64,000 nt of DNA from Actinomycetes bacterium (lineage in GTDB: Bacteria > Actinomycetota > Actinomycetes > Mycobacteriales > Mycobacteriaceae): contig JAKOYE010000101.1 of assembly GCA_029780675.1 (NCBI GenBank), forward strand, positions 1-64,000. Direction: 5' to 3'. Both the position numbers and the translations under genes were made by a program. Position 1 is the first letter of the stretch, and every line of letters begins with the position of its first letter. The notes under the pieces were generated by a model, which did not search any database, was not told the origin of the DNA, and saw only the letters and a program-made list of their open reading frames with translations. Positions 56,744 through 64,000 of the stretch are shown piece after piece.

Positions 56744-59068
56744 ATGCGGCCACATGCGGTACTGACAGGTGGCGCCGGTTTCCTGGGCTCCCACCTCGCG
56801 GAGCGATTGCTCGCTCAGGACGTGGACGTCACCGTTCTCGACAACTTCTCCACCGGAACACCGGACAATGTCGCGCACCTGCAGGGCCACAACGGTTTTC
56901 GGCTGATCAAGACCGATGTCTCCAACTACATCTCGATTCCGGGCCCGGTCGATTACGTGCTGCACTTCGCCTCGCCCGCCTCGCCGGTGGATTACGCCGA
57001 GCTGCCGATCCAGACCATGAAGGTGGGCTCGCTGGGAACGCACAACACGCTCGGCCTGGCCATGGAGAAGGGTGCCCGCTACCTGTTGGCCTCCACCTCG
57101 GAGGCCTACGGCGATCCGCTGGTCCACCCGCAACCGGAGAGCTACTGGGGCAACGTCAACCCGGTCGGGCCTCGCGGCTGCTACGACGAAGCCAAGCGTT
57201 TCGCCGAGGCCCTCACGACCGCCTACCGCACCAAGCACGGTGTCAATACCGCGATCATGCGGATCTTCAACACCTACGGCCCCCGGATGCGGCCCAACGA
57301 CGGTCGCGCGATCCCGAACTTCGTCACCCAGGCGCTCGCCGGCCGACCGCTCACGGTTCAGGGTGACGGCAGCCAGACCCGGTCGGTCTGCTACGTCGAC
57401 GACCTCGTCGACGGGGCACTGCGGCTGCTGTTCTCCGACCTGGCCGGTCCGGTCAACATCGGCAACCCGAACGAGATGACGATCCTGGAACTCGCCGAAC
57501 TGATCCGCGAGCTCACCGGGACCAGTTCCCCGATCAACTTCATCGAGCGCGCCCAGGACGACCCGAGCCAACGTCAGCCCGACATCACCCTTGCGCGCGC
57601 CGAATTGCAGTGGGAGCCAAAGGTCGACGCCCGCGACGGCCTGGTGACGACGATCGCGTGGTTCCGTGATCACGCCGCCGGACTGCCGCACGTTCCGGCG
57701 CCCACGCCGGTCGACGTGCAGGCCGCGCCCGAACCACGCAGGCACAAGGTCGCGGTCATCGGCACCGGTTACGTCGGTGCGGTCACCGCCACCTGTATGG
57801 CGTTCCTCGGACACTCGGTATGCGGCCTGGACATCGATCCGGTCCGCGCGGGCAAGCTTAGCCAGGGCGAGGTGCCGTTCGTCGAGCCAGGACTGCCGGA
57901 GATCCTCACCTCGACGCTGGAGTCCGGGCGGCTGAAGTTCACCGACAATCCGACCGAGGCGCTCGCCGACGCCGAGTTCGTTTTCCTGTGTGTCGGCACG
58001 CCGCCGGGTCCGGACGGGTCGCCCAACCTGGAGCAGTTGGAGAGCGCGATCCAGTCCCTGGCGCCGCACCTCCGTTCCGGGGCGGTGATCGTCAACAAAT
58101 CCACGGTGCCGGTCGGATCGGGTAACTGGACTCGGACCATCCTGGAAGACGCCCTCGAGGGCCTGCGCGAGCTGTCCTTCGGGGTGGTGTCCAATCCGGA
58201 GTTCCTCCGCGAGGGTTCTGCCATCGACGACTTCCTCTATCCGGATCGGATCGTGCTCGGGGGTCCGGAAGCCGACGTGCAGCGAGTCGCCGAGCTTTAC
58301 CAACCGGTCCTCGACCAGTCATTCGACGGTGGGCGCCGGGGCATCCAGCCGACCATGATCACAACGGAACTGACGTCGGCTGAGATGATCAAGTACGCCG
58401 CTAATGCGTTCCTGGCCACCAAGATCAGCTTCTCCAACGAGATCGCGCAGATGTGCGAGCTGTTCGGGGCGGACGTCCGTGAGGTGCTGCCGGCCATCGG
58501 TGCCGACCACCGGATCGCCAGTGCCTTCCTGAATCCCGGTGTCGGATGGGGTGGTTCGTGCTTCGGTAAGGACGTCTCGGCGCTGATCTCTTCGAGCCAG
58601 GAGTACGGCTACACCCCCTCGATGCTGCACGCGACGGTGGAGATCAACGAAGCCCAGCGGGCCAGCGCGGTCCGCAAGCTGCAGCGTGAACTGCATTCCC
58701 TGAAGGGGCGCCGCATCGCGCTGCTCGGGTTGGCGTTCAAACCCGGGACCGACGACCTCCGTGATGCCCCGGCCCTGGACATCGCGAGACGACTGCTCGC
58801 CTCCGGCGCGGCGGTTTCGGCATTCGACCCGGTCGTCACATCGCTGCCCGCGGAGTTCGAGGACGTCCGGATCGCTGAGGATGTCTACGCCGCGGCGCAT
58901 CGAGCGGATGCGGTCGTGGTGACCACCGAGTGGCCCGAGTTTCGTCTCATCGACCCCGACGAGCTACATCGGGTCATGCGCGGCAATTTGGTCGTCGACG
59001 GCCGGAATTGCTTGTCCCAAGGCAACTTTGCCGGATCGGGATTGCGCCTTGTGGGTTTCGGGTGGTGA
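56744..59068 (+). CDS. Bifunctional UDP-xylose synthase / UDP-glucose 6-dehydrogenase fusion
   Basis: A 774-residue fusion. Residues 1-312 are an extended SDR closest to UDP-xylose synthase: GGAGFLGSH at 9-17, the [22 protein letters not shown] segment (in two parts), Tyr147-x3-Lys151 and [14 protein letters not shown] Pro-rich linker (about 313-333) leads to UDP-glucose dehydrogenase at 334-774, with GTGYVG at 340-345, NPEFLREG at 484-491 and catalytic Cys606 in GGSCFGKD. Together they would oxidise UDP-glucose to UDP-glucuronate with NAD+ and decarboxylate it to UDP-xylose. It should supply donors to the neighbouring transferases. The 66-bp upstream gap holds a TTGACA at 56692. Confidence 0.92.
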   Translation: MRPHAVLTGGAGFLGSHLAERLLAQDVDVTVLDNFSTGTPDNVAHLQGHNGFRLIKTDVSNYISIPGPVDYVLHFASPASPVDYAELPIQTMKVGSLGTHNTLGLAMEKGARYLLASTSEAYGDPLVHPQPESYWGNVNPVGPRGCYDEAKRFAEALTTAYRTKHGVNTAIMRIFNTYGPRMRPNDGRAIPNFVTQALAGRPLTVQGDGSQTRSVCYVDDLVDGALRLLFSDLAGPVNIGNPNEMTILELAELIRELTGTSSPINFIERAQDDPSQRQPDITLARAELQWEPKVDARDGLVTTIAWFRDHAAGLPHVPAPTPVDVQAAPEPRRHKVAVIGTGYVGAVTATCMAFLGHSVCGLDIDPVRAGKLSQGEVPFVEPGLPEILTSTLESGRLKFTDNPTEALADAEFVFLCVGTPPGPDGSPNLEQLESAIQSLAPHLRSGAVIVNKSTVPVGSGNWTRTILEDALEGLRELSFGVVSNPEFLREGSAIDDFLYPDRIVLGGPEADVQRVAELYQPVLDQSFDGGRRGIQPTMITTELTSAEMIKYAANAFLATKISFSNEIAQMCELFGADVREVLPAIGADHRIASAFLNPGVGWGGSCFGKDVSALISSSQEYGYTPSMLHATVEINEAQRASAVRKLQRELHSLKGRRIALLGLAFKPGTDDLRDAPALDIARRLLASGAAVSAFDPVVTSLPAEFEDVRIAEDVYAAAHRADAVVVTTEWPEFRLIDPDELHRVMRGNLVVDGRNCLSQGNFAGSGLRLVGFGW

Positions 59069-59109
59069 CTCCCGGTCGACCGAGGGGTCCGCGGCAGTTT
59101 CGCGGCGAT

Positions 59110-59115
59110 TAGAAT
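59110..59115 (+). promoter_or_regulatory. -10 element (TAGAAT) of the EEP gene
   Basis: TAGAAT 10 bp before the ATG at 59126; near-leaderless transcript expected. Confidence 0.5.
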
Positions 59116-59125
59116 CATCACAGAA

Positions 59126-60091
59126 ATGGTTCGAACCGCCATCATCCTAATCGCCTGGCTGGCCACGGTATTCGCCATTGTCGCGCTGGCAGCCAGGTAC
59201 GTACCAGTAATCAATCATGCCGTTCTGATCGTCGCCGCGCTGTCGCCATACCTGGCGATCGGCGCAAGCCTGTTCGCCGCAACGATTCTGCTCGCCGCCT
59301 CACCGCGGCTCGCGGCGATTGCCCTGCTGCCAGCGCTGGTCGCGGTGGCGATCCAGGCACCACTGTTCATCGCCTCGGGCAAGCCGGTAGACGAAACCGT
59401 CGCGGTGCGGGTGGTCACCGCGAACGTCCGCGAAGGCCTTGCCAAACCGGGGCCCCTGGCGGCCCTGGCCCGTGACCACGCGGATGTCTTATTGCTACAG
59501 GAGCTCTCTCCCGAGCTGGCTTCGAACCTCGGCGGGCTAGACGCCGACTTCCCGTACCGCGCAATCGACGCGCAACCCTTCGCCTCGGGAATCGGGATCT
59601 GGAGCCGGCATCCAATCGAACGACCAGGCCGCGCCCCCGGCTATGAGCTCGGAGTGGTCACGGTCGTGGTGCACGTTCCGGGCATATCCGCGCCCGTTCC
59701 CGTCATGGCGGCCCATCTGGCGGGTCCGGCCCCACAGCCGATCGATGATTGGAAAGAAGACATCACCGCGTTTGCGGACACCCTGGTCAGCCTGGCAAAT
59801 GCCGCCGGGCCTGGAGCAGCCATCGTCGCCGGTGACCTCAATGCCAGTTCCGATATGCAGCCATTCCGCAGGCTACTCGACAGCGGCTTCCGCAATGCTG
59901 CTGAGCAAGCCGGAGCGGGATTGGTCCGCACCTTCCCGGCGCATCGGTCGTGGCCTGCGTTGATCGGTATCGACCACATCCTCACCCTGAACAGCACGGC
60001 CACGGATGTGCAGACGGTGCCGGTGCCCGGTTCTGACCATCTCGGTGTGGTGGCGACCATTCATGTGCCGCGGCAGGTGAATACCGGCTAG
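59126..60091 (+). CDS. Membrane-anchored endonuclease/exonuclease/phosphatase-family protein
   Basis: A 321-residue protein. Two or three N-terminal hydrophobic segments (IILIAWLATVFAIVALAARY; VLIVAALSPYLAIGASLFAA; LAAIALLPALVAVAIQ) precede an EEP catalytic domain at about 95-320. Conserved residues include VTANVREG, LLLQELSPE, VAGDLNASSD, GIDHIL and GSDHLGV, the metal-binding Glu, Asn, Asp and His set. Family members cleave nucleic acids or phosphoesters of lipids and inositol. An exported catalytic domain is likely. It has its own promoter and may not belong to the polysaccharide locus. Confidence 0.82.
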   Translation: MVRTAIILIAWLATVFAIVALAARYVPVINHAVLIVAALSPYLAIGASLFAATILLAASPRLAAIALLPALVAVAIQAPLFIASGKPVDETVAVRVVTANVREGLAKPGPLAALARDHADVLLLQELSPELASNLGGLDADFPYRAIDAQPFASGIGIWSRHPIERPGRAPGYELGVVTVVVHVPGISAPVPVMAAHLAGPAPQPIDDWKEDITAFADTLVSLANAAGPGAAIVAGDLNASSDMQPFRRLLDSGFRNAAEQAGAGLVRTFPAHRSWPALIGIDHILTLNSTATDVQTVPVPGSDHLGVVATIHVPRQVNTG

Positions 60092-60139
60092 CCCCGACCC
60101 ATGCCATCCTGGCGGCCTTACCGTCTCCGGGGAGTGCCT

Positions 60140-60634
60140 GTGTCCGTCAACGTTGTTCCGCCGCTGCCTGCCGTCACACCCGTCGTCGACTACGAGCCGC
60201 CAGCCTTCGGCGGGCCGCCCGTCCCGCCCCCTCCCACCGTGCTCAGGCCCCGGTGCGTCGCGTCCGTGCGTCCGATGAGCAGCCCGCCGGTCGAGGAGGC
60301 CCGAGTCCGCGCTGCCACCGTCGCCGCGGCGACATTCGCCGACGCCGCGCTGCGGCGGGTGCTCGAGGTGATCGACCGCCGCCGGCCGAAGGCCCAGATC
60401 CGGCCCCTACTGGCAACCGGTCTGGTGGATTCGCTGCCTGCCGGCTCGGCCGGCGACGGTGCGGCACGGCTGCGCCGGGTGGTGGCACAGATCACCGACC
60501 CCCGGGGCTCGGCCGCAGAAGTGGCAGCGAGTTACTCCCGGGGAGCCCGGGTCGGCGCGATCGCCTGCCGGGTCGAACTGCTCGGAACACCGACCGAACC
60601 ACGCTGGCAACTGGTGGCGCTGCACATCGGCTGA
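60140..60634 (+). CDS. Rv3235 family protein (DUF6459-like)
   Basis: About 164 residues from the GTG at 60140, chosen because GGGGAG ends 5 bases upstream; an ATG at 60101 is in frame. A Pro-rich N-terminus (VPPLPAVTPV, PPVPPPPTVLRP) precedes a conserved C-terminal domain, ending ACRVELLGTP then RWQLVALHIG. This family is conserved near secA1 in actinobacteria. Function is unknown. It marks the return to the conserved order after the island. Convergent with secA1. Confidence 0.8.
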   Translation: MSVNVVPPLPAVTPVVDYEPPAFGGPPVPPPPTVLRPRCVASVRPMSSPPVEEARVRAATVAAATFADAALRRVLEVIDRRRPKAQIRPLLATGLVDSLPAGSAGDGAARLRRVVAQITDPRGSAAEVAASYSRGARVGAIACRVELLGTPTEPRWQLVALHIG

Positions 60635-60663
60635 GCATCGGGTACGACGGGACCGGGATTCGA

Positions 60664-63444
<2,781 letters not shown>

Positions 63445-63514
63445 AGTGTTCGTCCCTTATGGATTGGCAGTGATTAACGACCATCCTAGGTGACGCGGTA
63501 AAACTCGCCGGTGA

Positions 63515-63543
63515 GGCGAGGCGTGTCAGCGCCCCGCCTCGCC
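63515..63543 (-). terminator. GC-rich hairpin in the hpf-secA1 gap
   Basis: GGCGAGGCG pairs with CGCCTCGCC across an 11-base loop. It resembles a diverged outer copy of the hairpin repeated in the 33-bp array further toward hpf. Confidence 0.5.
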
Positions 63544-63565
63544 AGCGAGACGAATCAGGCCAGCC

Positions 63566-63674
63566 GAATCAATCCACCGCCTCACCGTCAGGCGAGGCGA
63601 ATCAATCCACCGCCTCGCCGTCAGGCGAGGCGAATCAATCCACCGCCTCGCCGTCAGGCGAGGCGAATCAATCC
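63566..63674 (-). repeat. 33-bp tandem array copied from the hpf 3' end
   Basis: Three full 33-bp units (63566, 63599, 63632) plus a partial unit. Each unit contains GAATCAATCC and a hairpin, GCCTCGCC-GTCA-GGCGAGGC. The last unit overlaps the real hpf end, because on the minus strand the unit includes codons for Leu-Ile-Arg-Leu-Ala and the TGA stop. The array therefore looks like repeated copies of the gene's terminus with a terminator-like hairpin in each. Confidence 0.9.
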
Positions 63675-64000
63675 GTAGTCGTAGGCGTGGCGCCGGTAGA
63701 CCACCGACGGACGGTCGGTCTCCTTGTCGTGGAACAGGAAGAAGTCATGGCCGACCAGTTCCATCTCGTAGAGCGCGTCGTCGACGGTCATCGGCGTCGC
63801 CGGATGGTCCTTGACGCGCACGATCCGACCGGGCACGTGATCGTCCACGGCTTCCAGGCCGGTCTCCGGGCCCACCTCAGTGCGGGTGTCCGCAGGGGCC
63901 GGATTGAACGCATCGGCCAGGTCGAGACTTTCCGGGGCCGCCACGGCGGCGGCCTGATGCAGCGAGACCGGGGTCTTGTCGCCGTAATGCACCTTGCGGC
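63654..64000 (-). CDS. hpf: Ribosome hibernation-promoting factor, 5' end beyond the window (Rv3241c-like)
   Basis: Partial gene; the N-terminal ribosome-binding domain lies past 64000. The visible 115 or so residues are the linker and the C-terminal dimerisation domain of long-form HPF/RaiA: GRIVRVKDHPATPMTVDDAL, then YEMELVGHDFFLFHDKETDRP, then SVVYRRHAYDYGLIRLA. Long HPF pairs 70S ribosomes into inactive 100S dimers or stabilises them in stasis. The frame continues upstream without a stop, so ATG 63992 is not the real start. The stop is part of the 33-bp repeat unit. Confidence 0.9.
   Translation of the reverse strand, partial: RKVHYGDKTPVSLHQAAAVAAPESLDLADAFNPAPADTRTEVGPETGLEAVDDHVPGRIVRVKDHPATPMTVDDALYEMELVGHDFFLFHDKETDRPSVVYRRHAYDYGLIRLA

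Noticed and set aside
63490..63674. 33-bp array near hpf as a CRISPR
   Set aside because: Units are head-to-tail without spacers and contain hpf codons, and there are no cas genes in the window.

Overview
This window looks like the chromosome of a fast-growing mycobacterium (Mycolicibacterium-like). The DNA is very GC-rich, many genes start with GTG, stop/start overlaps (ATGA, GTGA) are common, and several promoters predict leaderless transcripts. Gene order follows the M. tuberculosis Rv3199c-Rv3241c segment: nudC, a K+ channel, adnB-adnA, lipV, moeZ, a TetR regulator, rhlE, a ParA-like gene, entC, whiB1, pdtaS, rshA-sigH, aroA, rsgA, desA3, ppk2, secA1 and hpf. Gene names come from recognising the proteins and this order; no database search was run.

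Positions 1-33.4 kb are mostly conserved core. They hold NAD(H) hydrolysis (nudC, partial), K+ transport, the AdnAB helicase-nuclease for double-strand break repair, molybdopterin/sulfur-carrier activation, an RNA helicase, redox and stress regulation (WhiB1, PdtaS, SigH/RshA), the 24-residue ribosomal protein bL37 and lipid-linked enzymes. Apparent additions relative to M. tuberculosis are a DoxX-like protein, DctA, a beta-CASP nuclease, an uncharacterised two-gene membrane cassette beside sigH, and a DUF222/HNH nuclease.

Positions 33.4-43 kb carry an aldehyde dehydrogenase and SRAP (HMCES-like) pair, aroA, rsgA and an aldo-keto reductase, the DesA3 desaturase with its reductase, and PPK2.

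Positions 43-60 kb, between ppk2 and the Rv3235-like gene, are an accessory island that appears to make and export a polysaccharide. A tightly overlapping minus-strand operon encodes a large GT-C-like membrane protein, one GT2 and two GT4 glycosyltransferases, a Wzx-type flippase, a secreted GH16 glucanase and a membrane-anchored BcsB-like protein, with no BcsA synthase. Divergent from it are an ATP-grasp ligase and a 774-residue fusion of UDP-xylose synthase with UDP-glucose dehydrogenase, which should take UDP-glucose to UDP-xylose in one polypeptide. A DUF4422 glycosyltransferase and a WS/DGAT-family protein with an altered active-site motif lie beside it. This is the best candidate for an undescribed system. 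SecA1 and a partial hpf close the window.

A second theme is the number of short tandem repeats inside or beside conserved genes (adnA, adnB, rhlE, the SRAP gene, aroA, rsgA, desA3 and its reductase, the BcsB-like gene, the tetR promoter, the hpf 3' end). Most are multiples of three and preserve frame; one 16-bp duplication changes the rsgA stop. Two genes, adnA and the HNH gene, carry promoters resembling the LexA-independent (PafBC-type) DNA-damage promoter. No tRNA, rRNA, CRISPR array or insertion sequence was seen, and no intergenic stretch exceeds 300 bp.
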